A DNA stretch of 64,000 bases from Janthinobacterium lividum (GCF_011601275.1 NZ_JAAOLY010000003.1:62001-126000), one strand, 5' to 3'. Counted from the stretch's first letter, positions 1-7,623 are shown. The notes: generated from the sequence alone by a model not told the origin. Translations and numbers: made by a program.

Positions 1-19
1 CGCCGCCTGCAGATAGCAC

Positions 20-48
20 TGGACAGGCTGGAAAGCAGTCCCTATAAT
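20..48 (+). promoter_or_regulatory. Strong sigma-70-like promoter without an obvious gene
   Basis: TGGACA (20-25) and a perfect TATAAT (43-48) are separated by 17 bp. The sequence after the -10 (CCCGCTTCTTTCG) resembles stable-RNA promoters of Burkholderiales. The rest of 1-248 holds no ORF that I can support, only a weak hairpin with A/T flanks (AAAAAG...CTTTTT, about 109-139). It may drive a small RNA or read into the tRNA array, or be a relic of a stable-RNA gene. Confidence 0.4.
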
Positions 49-209
49 CCCGCTTCTTTCGAGGCAGCAACTTCTCGATTTGCTGGGCGCCACTGTGAAA
101 GCAGAAGCGTCCATCGATAAAAAGGCGTGCGCTTTTTGGCAGTGAAAAGGTAGTCGATCATGCGGGGGCGGTATTCTGCAAAATCAGCTAAGCGATTGAA
201 AAATCGAAC

Positions 210-238
210 TTTTCAAAGCGAAATGAATACGCTATAAT
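210..238 (+). promoter_or_regulatory. Promoter of the tRNA-Arg array
   Basis: A perfect -10 TATAAT lies at 233-238, 10 bp before the first tRNA. A weak -35 (TTTTCA, 210-215) is 17 bp upstream. The position just ahead of the first tRNA fits a promoter for copies 1-3. Confidence 0.6.
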
Positions 239-248
239 GTTTGCCTGC

Positions 249-325
249 GCGGCTGTAGCTCAGCTGGATAGAGTACTTGGCTACGAACCAAGGGGTCGTG
301 GGTTCAATTCCTGCCAGCCGCACCA
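249..325 (+). tRNA. tRNA-Arg(ACG), copy 1
   Basis: The 77-nt cloverleaf folds fully: acceptor GCGGCTG/CAGCCGC, discriminator A, encoded CCA, D-stem GCTC/GAGT, anticodon stem CTTGG/CCAAG. The loop CTACGAA gives anticodon ACG (read as ICG, decoding CGU/CGC/CGA). It is the first of four identical copies. Confidence 0.97.
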
Positions 326-407
326 GAATACTGAAAATCAGACTTTGCCTGGTTTTGTTGTAGCAAGTTTCACCTCCATGTTGTTAATGGAATGTTGTAG
401 AAGTTTT

Positions 408-484
408 GCGGCTGTAGCTCAGCTGGATAGAGTACTTGGCTACGAACCAAGGGGTCGTGGGTTCAATTCCTGCCAGCCGCACCA
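408..484 (+). tRNA. tRNA-Arg(ACG), copy 2
   Basis: The 77-nt sequence is identical to copy 1, with encoded CCA, 82 nt downstream of it. The spacer has no promoter or terminator, so it is probably cotranscribed with copies 1 and 3. Confidence 0.97.
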
Positions 485-562
485 GTATTGCCAAGATGAA
501 GTTCGCTTCGTTTTGATGAAAGTTTCAAGCTTCGCGCCATCCGGCGAAGTGTGTCAGAGTTT

Positions 563-639
563 GCGGCTGTAGCTCAGCTGGATAGAGTACTTGGCTACGA
601 ACCAAGGGGTCGTGGGTTCAATTCCTGCCAGCCGCACCA
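563..639 (+). tRNA. tRNA-Arg(ACG), copy 3
   Basis: The 77-nt sequence is identical to copy 1, with encoded CCA, 78 nt after copy 2. A strong intrinsic terminator follows directly, so it is the last gene of the first transcript. Confidence 0.97.
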
Positions 640-654
640 GTATCAGCAGTAGTG

Positions 655-690
655 AAAAAACCCGGAAAGTTCGCTTTCCGGGTTTTTTTT
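655..690 (+). terminator. Rho-independent terminator after tRNA copy 3
   Basis: CCCGGAAAG (661-669), loop TTCG, and CTTTCCGGG (674-682) make a perfect 9-bp stem followed by eight T (683-690). An A-run precedes the stem, so it could work in both directions. Confidence 0.9.
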
Positions 691-760
691 CGTCATCACG
701 GTGCCTTGGCAGCGACCACGCTGGCAGCCTGGGCAATTGTGAAATATCCGCACGACGCTC

Positions 761-789
761 TTTGCCATTCTGCAAAGCCCTGCTATAAT
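761..789 (+). promoter_or_regulatory. Promoter of tRNA-Arg copy 4
   Basis: TTTGCC (761-766), 17 bp, TATAAT (784-789). The -10 is 10 bp before the tRNA, as in copy 1. With the terminator at 661-690, this makes copy 4 an independent unit. Confidence 0.65.
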
Positions 790-799
790 CTTGTCTTAG

Positions 800-876
800 G
801 CGGCTGTAGCTCAGCTGGATAGAGTACTTGGCTACGAACCAAGGGGTCGTGGGTTCAATTCCTGCCAGCCGCACCA
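800..876 (+). tRNA. tRNA-Arg(ACG), copy 4
   Basis: The 77-nt sequence is identical to the other three copies, with encoded CCA. It has its own promoter upstream and its own terminator downstream. Confidence 0.97.
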
Positions 877-883
877 GAATATT

Positions 884-916
884 GGGGGTCAGATTGTAAA
901 ATCTGATCCCCTTTTT
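884..916. terminator. Terminator between tRNA-Arg copy 4 and the AraC gene
   Basis: A 12-bp stem (884-895 with 900-911, one G-U pair), GTAA loop, then TTTTT (912-916). It ends the tRNA transcript, and the convergent AraC gene stops just beyond it. Confidence 0.8.
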
Positions 917-931
917 CGTTTCCGAACGGAT

Positions 932-1807
932 TTACGACAGGTCGTTGGCGCCGCGCCGGTATTGCAGGCGAAACGCGCGCGGCGTGACGTGTTTGGCGGC
1001 GCGGAACTGGCGGTTGAAATGCGCGAGGTTGCGGTAGCCCGCCTCTTGCGCGATGACGGCGATGGCAAGATTGCTTTCAATCAGCTGTTGGCAGGCGCGC
1101 CCGATGCGCAGCCGCGCCAGATACTCGCCGGGCGTGCAATGCGCGTGGCGCTTGAAACAGCGGTGAAACGCGCCCAGCGACAGGGCGGCCCGCTGCGCCA
1201 AGGTCTCCAGTGCGATCTCTTCCCGGAAATGCGCGTGCATGAAGTCAAACACGATTGCCATGCGCTTTTGCTTTCCATCGGCATGCACCGGCGCCTGCGC
1301 TGCCGACGCCAGCGACCGCGCGGCGTCATCGCCCGCCAGGTCCAGCAGCACGTCGAGCAGCAGCGGCAGGCGCTGCGGCACGGGCAGGGAGTTCAGCTGC
1401 AGCAGTTGATGGGCGCAGCGCGCGCTCGCGTCCGCTGAAAAATGCAGGGCCGGGCCGGCGCGGGCGGCCAGTTGCCGCACGCTGTGCAACTCCGGAAAGC
1501 AGGCGGCCAGCTGCTCCACCCACTCGAGCGAAAACCACACGACGACGGCCAGCATGGGTTGCGTGCTGTCGATGCGTTCGCTGGCCGACCACGTGTGCGG
1601 CAAATTCGGCCCCAGCAGCACCAGGTCACCCGGTTCGAAGTCGCCCAGGTGGTCGCCGATGTAGCGTTGCCCGCGCGCATTGACCGTCAGGGTCAGCTCG
1701 AATTGCGGGTGGTAATGCCAGATGAAGGGAATGGCGTCGAGTTCGCGCCACAGCAAGCCCCAGGAGTGGCCCGTCGGGATCGTGACTTGTTCAAATAAAG
1801 GCGTCAT
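932..1807 (-). CDS. AraC-family transcriptional regulator
   Basis: This 291-residue protein has the usual AraC layout. The N-terminal cupin-like sensor half (about 1-120) has HYHPQFELT and a PGDLVLLGPNLPH stretch typical of the small-ligand pocket. The C-terminal double helix-turn-helix (about 190-285) contains IALETLAQRAALS and the signature IAVIAQEAGYRNLAHFNRQF. It is divergent from the dioxygenase/hydroxyacid dehydrogenase pair starting at 1923, with 115 bp between, so it probably controls that operon. The inducer is unknown, though a 2-hydroxy acid or related carboxylate would fit. Family is certain; target is inferred from position. Confidence 0.88.
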   Translation of the reverse strand: MTPLFEQVTIPTGHSWGLLWRELDAIPFIWHYHPQFELTLTVNARGQRYIGDHLGDFEPGDLVLLGPNLPHTWSASERIDSTQPMLAVVVWFSLEWVEQLAACFPELHSVRQLAARAGPALHFSADASARCAHQLLQLNSLPVPQRLPLLLDVLLDLAGDDAARSLASAAQAPVHADGKQKRMAIVFDFMHAHFREEIALETLAQRAALSLGAFHRCFKRHAHCTPGEYLARLRIGRACQQLIESNLAIAVIAQEAGYRNLAHFNRQFRAAKHVTPRAFRLQYRRGANDLS

Positions 1808-1922
1808 CGTGACGTTTGCTAGCTATGGATGATCAGGATAGTATCAGTATCGGTCGCTCCGCACGCATTTCCCTTTAATCTTCCGTCGCACAATCTGTCT
1901 CACACCAACACAGGAGACAGCG

Positions 1923-2894
1923 ATGCAAGACCAGGTTCAGTATGTAAACCCGCAGTACGGCGAAGACCGTCCCGGCAACCCGTCCGTGGCCTACACGGAA
2001 CAAACCCAGTTGCGTGACATCCAGAAACAGCTGCCGCTGCGCGTGCTGTCCGACAGCGATTTTTTGCACTGGCAAACCTACGGCTACGTCATCGTCAAGG
2101 ATGCCGTGCCGCCCGAGCAAGTGAGGCGCACAACCGATTTCCTGTGGGAATTCCAGGGGCTCAACGAAAACGACCCCGCCACTTGGAACCAGGACCAGCT
2201 GCGCGATCACGCGATGAAAGAGCTCAACGGCTCCGGCATGGTCGAGGCCTACCACAACCAGACCCTGTGGGACAACCGCCAGACCCGGCGCGTCTACGAC
2301 GCTTTTGTCGACATCTGGGATCGCGAGGACCTGTGGGTGACGATAGACCGCGCCAATCTGAACACGCCGAACAATGGCAAGCGCAAGTTTGGCGGCTTCA
2401 TCCACTGGGATGCCGACACCACGCTCGATCCGCTGCCCGTCAACGTGCAAGGCGTGCTTGCCCTGTCCGATACCTCGCCCGAGAGCGGCGGTTTCCAGTG
2501 TTATCCGGAACTGTTCAACAACTTGTTGGCGTGGCGCAAGTCGGTGCCGCGGGACCGCAACCCGTGGCAGCCGGACCTGGCAACGGTGCCGTATCCGATG
2601 GAATTCATCGCCATGAAGAAGGGCGAGTTGCTGATCTTTAACAGCCTGCTGGCGCATGGTATCCGCCCGAACACGTCGACGGACCAGGTGCGCCTGGCGC
2701 AATACATTTCCTTTACGCCAGCGCAGGAAGACAATCACTCCTTGCGCGACTGGCGCGTGCAAAGCTGGCGCGAGCGCAGCGCGCCGCAAGGCTATGCGTT
2801 TCCCGGCGACCCCGAGGAAAAGGAAAAGCTGCGCTATCCGCAGGCGCAGTTGACTGAACTGGGCGAGAAAATTCTCGGCGCGCGCGCTTGGTAA
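1923..2894 (+). CDS. Phytanoyl-CoA dioxygenase (PhyH) family protein
   Basis: This 323-residue protein looks like a non-haem Fe(II)/2-oxoglutarate oxygenase of the PhyH family. The iron ligands appear as H161-W-D163 (GGFIHWDAD) and a distal H245 (LLAHGIRPN). A downstream arginine in VRLAQY would bind 2-oxoglutarate. Start: ATG after AGGAGA. PhyH enzymes hydroxylate carboxylates or acyl groups, often next to the carboxyl carbon. The next gene encodes an FMN-dependent 2-hydroxyacid dehydrogenase 82 bp downstream, suggesting sequential alpha-hydroxylation and oxidation. The substrate cannot be read from the sequence. Confidence 0.85.
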   Translation: MQDQVQYVNPQYGEDRPGNPSVAYTEQTQLRDIQKQLPLRVLSDSDFLHWQTYGYVIVKDAVPPEQVRRTTDFLWEFQGLNENDPATWNQDQLRDHAMKELNGSGMVEAYHNQTLWDNRQTRRVYDAFVDIWDREDLWVTIDRANLNTPNNGKRKFGGFIHWDADTTLDPLPVNVQGVLALSDTSPESGGFQCYPELFNNLLAWRKSVPRDRNPWQPDLATVPYPMEFIAMKKGELLIFNSLLAHGIRPNTSTDQVRLAQYISFTPAQEDNHSLRDWRVQSWRERSAPQGYAFPGDPEEKEKLRYPQAQLTELGEKILGARAW

Positions 2895-2976
2895 GCGTGG
2901 CGGCATTGCCTGCCGGATAGACAATTGCAGGCAAATGCACGATCATGGTTCGACTTGCCATCGACCGAGGAAACGC

Positions 2977-4122
2977 ATGAGTATCATCACCAGCATCGAA
3001 GACTTGCGCGTGCTGGCCCAGAAACGGGTGCCGCGCATGTTTTACGACTACGCCGATTCCGGCTCCTGGACGGAGTCGACGTACCGCGCCAACAACAGCG
3101 ATTTCGCCAAGATCAAATTCCGCCAGCGCGTGGCCGTCAACCTGGAAAACCGCAGCCTGGCCTCGACGATGGTGGGCCAGCACGTATCGATGCCGGTAGC
3201 CCTGTCGCCCACGGGCCTGACGGGCATGCAGCATGCGGATGGCGAAATCCTCGCGGCCCAGGCGGCCGAGCGCTTCGGCGTGCCGTTCACCCTGTCGACC
3301 ATGAGCATCTGCTCGATCGAGGACGTGGCGGCGAACACGACAAAGCCGTTCTGGTTCCAGCTGTACGTGATGAAGGACCGCGAATTCATCAACCGCCTGA
3401 TCGACCGCGCCAAGGCGGCGAAATGCGGCGCGCTCGTGTTGACCCTGGACTTGCAGGTGCTGGGCCAGCGCCACAAGGACTTGCGCAACGGCCTGTCGGC
3501 GCCGCCGAAATTGACGATTCCGAACATCATCAACATGGCCACCAAGCCGCGCTGGGTGGCGGGAATGCTGGGCACGAAACGCCGCGGTTTTGGCAACATC
3601 GTCGGCCACGCCACGTCCGTCTCCGACATGTCGTCGCTGTCGGCCTGGACGCAGCAACAGTTCGACCTCAGCCTGTCGTGGGCGGACGTGGAATGGATCA
3701 AGCAGCGCTGGGGCGGCAAACTGATCATCAAAGGCATCATGGACCCGGAAGACGCGCGCCTGGCCGTGGAAAGCGGCGCCGACGCGCTGATCGTCTCGAA
3801 CCACGGCGGGCGCCAGCTCGACGGCGCGCAATCGTCGATCGAAGCCTTGCCCGCCATCGTCGACGCCGTCGGCAGCCAGATCGAAGTGCACATGGATGGC
3901 GGCATCCGCTCGGGCCAGGACGTGATCAAGGCCGTGGCCCTGGGCGCGAAAGGCGTGTACATCGGCCGCCCGTTTTTATACGGCCTGGGCGCCATGGGCG
4001 GGCCGGGCGTCACTAAATGTCTGGACATCATCCGCAATGAACTGGACCTGACAATGGCCTTTTGCGGCTTGCGCGACTTGCAGCAGGTGGATAAAAAGAT
4101 CCTGCTGCCGGGCACGTTTTAA
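2977..4122 (+). CDS. lldD: FMN-dependent alpha-hydroxyacid dehydrogenase (L-lactate dehydrogenase-like)
   Basis: This 381-residue TIM-barrel flavoenzyme belongs to the LldD/glycolate oxidase family. It oxidises an L-2-hydroxy acid to the 2-oxo acid, usually passing electrons to the quinone pool. The signature SNHGGRQLDG carries the catalytic base H276. FMN-phosphate binding motifs HMDGGIRSG and GRPFLYG follow. The start at 2977 is chosen because GAGG lies just upstream and the length fits the family; an ATG 42 bp earlier has no ribosome site. It is cotranscribed with the PhyH gene, so the substrate may be the PhyH product rather than lactate. The gene ends in a 4-bp tail-to-tail overlap with the next minus-strand gene. 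Confidence 0.85.
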   Translation: MSIITSIEDLRVLAQKRVPRMFYDYADSGSWTESTYRANNSDFAKIKFRQRVAVNLENRSLASTMVGQHVSMPVALSPTGLTGMQHADGEILAAQAAERFGVPFTLSTMSICSIEDVAANTTKPFWFQLYVMKDREFINRLIDRAKAAKCGALVLTLDLQVLGQRHKDLRNGLSAPPKLTIPNIINMATKPRWVAGMLGTKRRGFGNIVGHATSVSDMSSLSAWTQQQFDLSLSWADVEWIKQRWGGKLIIKGIMDPEDARLAVESGADALIVSNHGGRQLDGAQSSIEALPAIVDAVGSQIEVHMDGGIRSGQDVIKAVALGAKGVYIGRPFLYGLGAMGGPGVTKCLDIIRNELDLTMAFCGLRDLQQVDKKILLPGTF

Positions 4123-4625
4123 GCGGCAATCCGCACGATATCAAAGCCTTCCGAAGAGTCGGGCGGCACGAAGTGGCGCGTGATTTCATCAAATTGCGCG
4201 TCGCTGGTGGAGAACGGGTGCAGCCCGCTTTCATTGCGTTGGCGCAAGCGCACCTTGCATTCTTCGTCCGGCACGTCCAGGTAATGCAGCACGTGCGGCG
4301 TGCCTGCCTGCTGGAACAGTTCGCGCATCCAGGTGCGGCTGGCCGGCGTATTCGCGGGAAAATCGAGCACGACGGACACGCCCGCCCGCAGCATCTGCAG
4401 GGCCAAGGGGGCGATGGCCGCGCGCAGCCGCGCCGCACACGCCACGTAGTCGGCCAGGCTGGCGATCTGGCCCGGATACAGCTGCGCCAATAAAGTGTCT
4501 TCGCTGATGCGCACCGTGTGCGGCGCTTGCGCAAGCTGGTTGGTCAAAGTGGATTTTCCGGAGGCTATCTTGCCGCACACGAGGTGCAGGGTGGGGGAGG
4601 CGTTGGTGCTGGAAGTCAGGGTCAT
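4119..4625 (-). CDS. P-loop ATPase / kinase-like protein
   Basis: This 168-residue protein starts its first beta strand at LHLVCG. A Walker A follows (GKIASGKST, about residues 18-26), and a second strand SVVLDFPANT carries the likely Asp of the P-loop kinase fold. The C-terminal third has the basic lid (KVRLRQRNESG). This matches small AAA_33-type zeta-toxin/nucleotide-kinase-like proteins that phosphorylate small molecules. No antitoxin partner is adjacent, so I do not call it a toxin. Substrate unknown. Confidence 0.75.
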   Translation of the reverse strand: MTLTSSTNASPTLHLVCGKIASGKSTLTNQLAQAPHTVRISEDTLLAQLYPGQIASLADYVACAARLRAAIAPLALQMLRAGVSVVLDFPANTPASRTWMRELFQQAGTPHVLHYLDVPDEECKVRLRQRNESGLHPFSTSDAQFDEITRHFVPPDSSEGFDIVRIAA

Positions 4626-4684
4626 GGTCGCTCGCTAAAAAAGAAATGAAGCCTGCGAGACGGTTTGACCAGTGACTGCACATC

Positions 4685-4707
4685 AAAGCCGCCCCTCAGG
4701 CGGCTTT
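4685..4707 (-). terminator. Hairpin between minus-strand genes
   Basis: AAAGCCGCC (4685-4693) pairs perfectly with GGCGGCTTT (4699-4707). It lies 120 bp past the DUF6624 gene and before the P-loop gene. It lacks a long T-run, so it is at best a moderate terminator. Confidence 0.45.
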
Positions 4708-4826
4708 GGCAATCACACTGTTGCTAAGCCACCATCGTTGGAATGGCGGCAATAATGGTGGGCAGGGGAGGGAATGGCGATTGCATGGCGTAACGATGCC
4801 ACGCGATCGGCGGCCTTGTCAATAGT

Positions 4827-5624
4827 TCACTCGAAGGCTTGCCTGTATTGCGCATACGGCGCCAGTCCCACGCTGGCGCGGCGCTGCTCCAGATGCTGCG
4901 GATCGGCGATGGGGAAAGCGACGTTCTTGCCGTCGCTGCCCGTCTGGAACTGGCTGCCGTACAGCTGCGGCAGCTTGTCATTGGTCAAGTCACGGTCGAT
5001 CGTCAGGGCCAGCCTGGACGGTGTGATTTCACCTTGTGCAGCCGCCGTGCGCATCAGCGCCAGGCTGCTTTTGAGAAAGGCGTCCGAGCCGTGCTGGGCG
5101 ATCAGCCATGCGCTGGCCGCCGCCTTGTAACCGACCATTGTTTGCGTGGGCCATCCCTTGCTGGCGATGATGTGGCGCAGGCGCGCTTCGTTCCTCGCGT
5201 CCGTCTCGCGCATGCGCTGCCGTGCCTGCAGGTCGATGCCTGTCGCCGGCCAATCCGTGCGTGCGGCCACGTCTTCCTTTTCCATGGCCAGCAATTCCTG
5301 CGCCAGCGCCGCTTCCGGCACGGCAGCCCGATACAGCAGGATGTCCGGCGCGCCCGCCGTGGCGGCGTCGTGGATGAGTCTCGGTTCCGCTTCCCATTGC
5401 GGCGCCCGCGCGACCAGCGCCAGCAAGGTGCCTTCCGGCACGTCGATGCGGTAGCGGCCATTCTCGACCGTGCCATGTATCTGCGGCTCGCCGTGCATGC
5501 GCTCGGCAACGATGCTGATGGCGGGCGGCAGCGGCGCGCCATTGCTGCGGATGGCGCCGCTCAGTTCAAAGGCACCCGCGTGGTTGCTGAAGCAGAGCAG
5601 GGTGGCGCAAAGCAGGCGTCGCAT
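4827..5624 (-). CDS. Exported DUF6624-like protein
   Basis: This 265-residue protein has a signal peptide (MRRLLCATLLCFSNHAGA, about 1-18). A short beta-rich segment about 20-90 reads like a carboxypeptidase-regulatory type domain (SGAIRSNGAPLP). A helical C-terminal domain (about 110-265) has the DUF6624 pattern: R..D..NEARL, GY.AA.AAWLIAQH, IDRDLT, PQLYGSQF. The function of that domain is unknown. It is last in an apparent three-gene operon after the CPBP protease and a 38-codon ORF whose stop is 10 bp upstream. Confidence 0.7.
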   Translation of the reverse strand: MRRLLCATLLCFSNHAGAFELSGAIRSNGAPLPPAISIVAERMHGEPQIHGTVENGRYRIDVPEGTLLALVARAPQWEAEPRLIHDAATAGAPDILLYRAAVPEAALAQELLAMEKEDVAARTDWPATGIDLQARQRMRETDARNEARLRHIIASKGWPTQTMVGYKAAASAWLIAQHGSDAFLKSSLALMRTAAAQGEITPSRLALTIDRDLTNDKLPQLYGSQFQTGSDGKNVAFPIADPQHLEQRRASVGLAPYAQYRQAFE

Positions 5625-5634
5625 GGCAGTCCGA

Positions 5635-5751
5635 TCAGGATAGGTGTGGCGTCAGTTCAATGCGCGTCCATTGCGCCGCATCCCACAGCGGCGCCGCACC
5701 GGGCGCGGCCAGCAACAGGAATAGTTCGTAATCACGTGAAAAAAACGCCAT
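5635..5751 (-). CDS. Small ORF (38 aa) between CPBP and DUF6624 genes
   Basis: ATG at 5751 (minus strand) opens 38 codons ending at 5635. An AAGGA-like ribosome site overlaps the stop of the CPBP gene, and the start lies 9 bp after that stop. The next gene starts 10 bp after this ORF ends. The peptide begins MAFFSRDYELFLLLA and has a short hydrophobic run, then an acidic/aromatic tail (LWDAAQWTRIEL). Even spacing and the ribosome site support translation. I recognise no family; it could be a leader peptide or chance ORF. Confidence 0.4.
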   Translation of the reverse strand: MAFFSRDYELFLLLAAPGAAPLWDAAQWTRIELTPHLS

Positions 5752-5760
5752 GCGGATTCC

Positions 5761-6522
5761 TTATGCTTGCAAGATGGCCGCACGCTGGCTGGGGCGCAGC
5801 AGGTAGACGCCGTACAGGCACAGGGGCAGCACGGCCAGCAGGGCGACATACGGCAAGATGGACGCGCCGTCTTCGGCCGGGTTGGGCAAGGTGGCCGTCA
5901 CCAGCGCGTAGTCCCACAGGCCATGCACGAGCACCATCGGCCAGATGGAGCGCGTGCGCAGGCGGATGGCCGCATAGCCGACGCCCTGCAAGGTGGCGGC
6001 CACGGCTTGCCACAAGGCGCCGCTGACGTCGCCCGTGGCCAGCCCGTTGGCCGTGTGGGCCAGGCCGAACAGCGCCGAGGAAATCAGCACGGCCGGCCAC
6101 ACGGCGTAGCGGTCCAGCATGCCCTGCAACAAGATGGCGCGGAACATCAGTTCTTCCGAGATGGCGACCAGCGCCGCATTGCACGCCACGATCAGCAGCA
6201 CGCGCGGCTGCGGCCAGCCGCCGGCCCAGGCCAGCAACAGCATCAGCAGCGCATACAGCAGGGGAGGGCAGACGAGCCACAGCGATTTCCAGGGCTGCGG
6301 CGCGCCTAGGCCCGCTTCGCGGGGCCGGCTTGACGCCAGCAGCAGCGCCAGCGCGAACACTGCGGCCAGCGCCCACGACAGGCCGATACGGCCGGTGACG
6401 GCTGCGCCTGGCAAGGCGTAGCCGGCGGCTTCCAGCCAGCGGCCGCCCATGCTCAAGCCCAGCCAGACGGCCAGTGCGATGAGGGACAGCGGCATGGTGA
6501 GGTGGATTTTAAGGATGGACAT
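5761..6522 (-). CDS. CPBP-family intramembrane glutamic endopeptidase
   Basis: This 253-residue integral membrane protein has about seven hydrophobic segments. It carries the conserved motifs of the CPBP (CAAX protease and bacteriocin-processing, Abi) family: E123-E124-x3-R128 (SEELMFR), F152-x3-H156 (LFGLAH) and HGLWDY near residue 213. These residues form the membrane-embedded active site. Roles in the family range from peptide maturation to bacteriocin self-immunity. It is first in an apparent operon with a 38-codon ORF and the DUF6624 protein. Substrate unknown. Confidence 0.85.
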   Translation of the reverse strand: MSILKIHLTMPLSLIALAVWLGLSMGGRWLEAAGYALPGAAVTGRIGLSWALAAVFALALLLASSRPREAGLGAPQPWKSLWLVCPPLLYALLMLLLAWAGGWPQPRVLLIVACNAALVAISEELMFRAILLQGMLDRYAVWPAVLISSALFGLAHTANGLATGDVSGALWQAVAATLQGVGYAAIRLRTRSIWPMVLVHGLWDYALVTATLPNPAEDGASILPYVALLAVLPLCLYGVYLLRPSQRAAILQA

Positions 6523-6700
6523 GGCCGGCTTCGATGTGTGCTGCTTCTTTTACTGCGGGCATAGGCGGATTATGAAGTTGCATCTATGATATGGTGAAAT
6601 ATTGCCATACTACATTAAAAAGCAAAGCCACAAAGTTGCCACATCATTATAGTTGCATGGAATAATAAGCATTGCCCTTTGAACCTTTGATTGGAGTTGC

Positions 6701-7264
6701 ATGGCCTACACGAAAAACATCACCACCGAGCGCCTGATCCTGCGCAAACCGCAACCATCGGATGAAGCGGCCTTCTTCGCCATGCATGCCGATCCTGAAG
6801 TGATGCGCTATTTCAGCGAGCCGCCATGGCAAGATGCCGGCATCGCCACGCGCAAGCTTGCCGAGGACATCGCCGCTTTCGAGAGCGAGGAATTCTTTCG
6901 CTTCGCCGTCACGCTGAAGGCGACGGGCGAATATATGGGCAGCTGCAGCCTGTTTTCCGAGCACCGCCAGAACCGCCGTGCCGAAATCGGCTATGCGCTG
7001 GCGCGCCCGCATTGGGGCAAGGGCTATATGCAGGAAGCCTTGTCGGCGTTGCTGGAATACGCGTTCACCGAGCGCGACCTGAACCGCCTGGAAGCCGATA
7101 TCGACCCGCTCAATACGGCTTCGGCCAGCGCCCTGGAACGCCAGGGTTTCAAGCAGGAAGGTTTCTTGCCCGAACGCTGGATCGTCGGTGGCCACGTCAG
7201 CGATACGGCCCTGTACGGCTTGCTGCGGCGCGAGTGGGAGGCGCGGCGCAAGAGCGCCGCGTGA
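6701..7264 (+). CDS. GNAT-family N-acetyltransferase (RimJ/RimL type)
   Basis: This 187-residue protein has the RimJ/RimL-type GNAT layout. TERLILRKPQPSDE starts the fold; the acetyl-CoA binding loop is in IGYALARPHWGKGYMQEAL (R/Q-x-x-G-x-G/A equivalent HWGKGY); the C-terminal helix is NTASASALERQGF. Such enzymes acetylate protein N-termini, amino acids or small amines. Start: ATG after GGAG. The stop overlaps the GTG start of the SUKH gene (GTGA), so the two are probably translationally coupled. The 178-bp AT-rich region upstream (6523-6700) holds no further gene. Confidence 0.88.
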   Translation: MAYTKNITTERLILRKPQPSDEAAFFAMHADPEVMRYFSEPPWQDAGIATRKLAEDIAAFESEEFFRFAVTLKATGEYMGSCSLFSEHRQNRRAEIGYALARPHWGKGYMQEALSALLEYAFTERDLNRLEADIDPLNTASASALERQGFKQEGFLPERWIVGGHVSDTALYGLLRREWEARRKSAA

Positions 7265-7608
7265 GCGGGCCAGCTATCGAAGCGCTCCAGCGCTGGCTGG
7301 GCCACGCTTTGTCGGCGCACTACCTGCGCTTTCTGCAGGGCTGGCAAGAGGACATGCGCGGTGAACAGGTATTACTGTACGGCGTGGAAAGTTTAATCGA
7401 GCGCAACGAAACGTATGACACGCTGCAATCCTGTCCCGGCTACATGACCATCGGCGACGACAGCGGCGGGCGCGCTGTCATGCTGGCGCTCGATGGCGGC
7501 GACCGCGCCGTGTATCTGGTCGGGCACGGTTCCATGCAACGCGACGATTTCGAGGTGGCCGCCGATGATTTTACATCCTGGCTGGCCGCCGATTGCCCGC
7601 TGGACTGA
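7261..7608 (+). CDS. SMI1/KNR4 (SUKH) family protein
   Basis: This 115-residue protein starts at GTG 7261, overlapping the acetyltransferase stop by 4 bp. Features match SUKH/SMI1-KNR4 proteins: YLRFLQGW, GEQVLLYGVESLIERN, then the diagnostic CPGYMTIGDDSGGRAVML, VYLVGHGSM and a C-terminal FTSWLA. Many bacterial SUKH proteins are immunity proteins of contact-dependent or polymorphic toxins. No toxin gene is adjacent, so it would be an orphan immunity protein or a general SUKH binding protein. Family assignment is good; function is open. Confidence 0.75.
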   Translation: MSGPAIEALQRWLGHALSAHYLRFLQGWQEDMRGEQVLLYGVESLIERNETYDTLQSCPGYMTIGDDSGGRAVMLALDGGDRAVYLVGHGSMQRDDFEVAADDFTSWLAADCPLD

Positions 7609-7623
7609 GGAGAATGCCAAGCG

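Noticed and set aside
237-572. 111-aa ORF (and a mirrored minus-strand ORF at 554-874) across the tRNA array
   Set aside because: They are translations of the repeated tRNA sequences and contain the same peptide twice; not genes.
249-876. Regularly spaced 77-nt repeats resembling a CRISPR array
   Set aside because: The repeats are complete tRNA-Arg genes with CCA ends and spacers of uneven length.
4119-4625. Zeta-toxin call for the P-loop protein
   Set aside because: No epsilon-type antitoxin gene is adjacent and the visible motifs are common to many P-loop kinases.
4231-4686. 151-aa minus-strand ORF starting upstream of the P-loop gene
   Set aside because: Different frame over the same region; the Walker A motif is only in the 168-aa frame.
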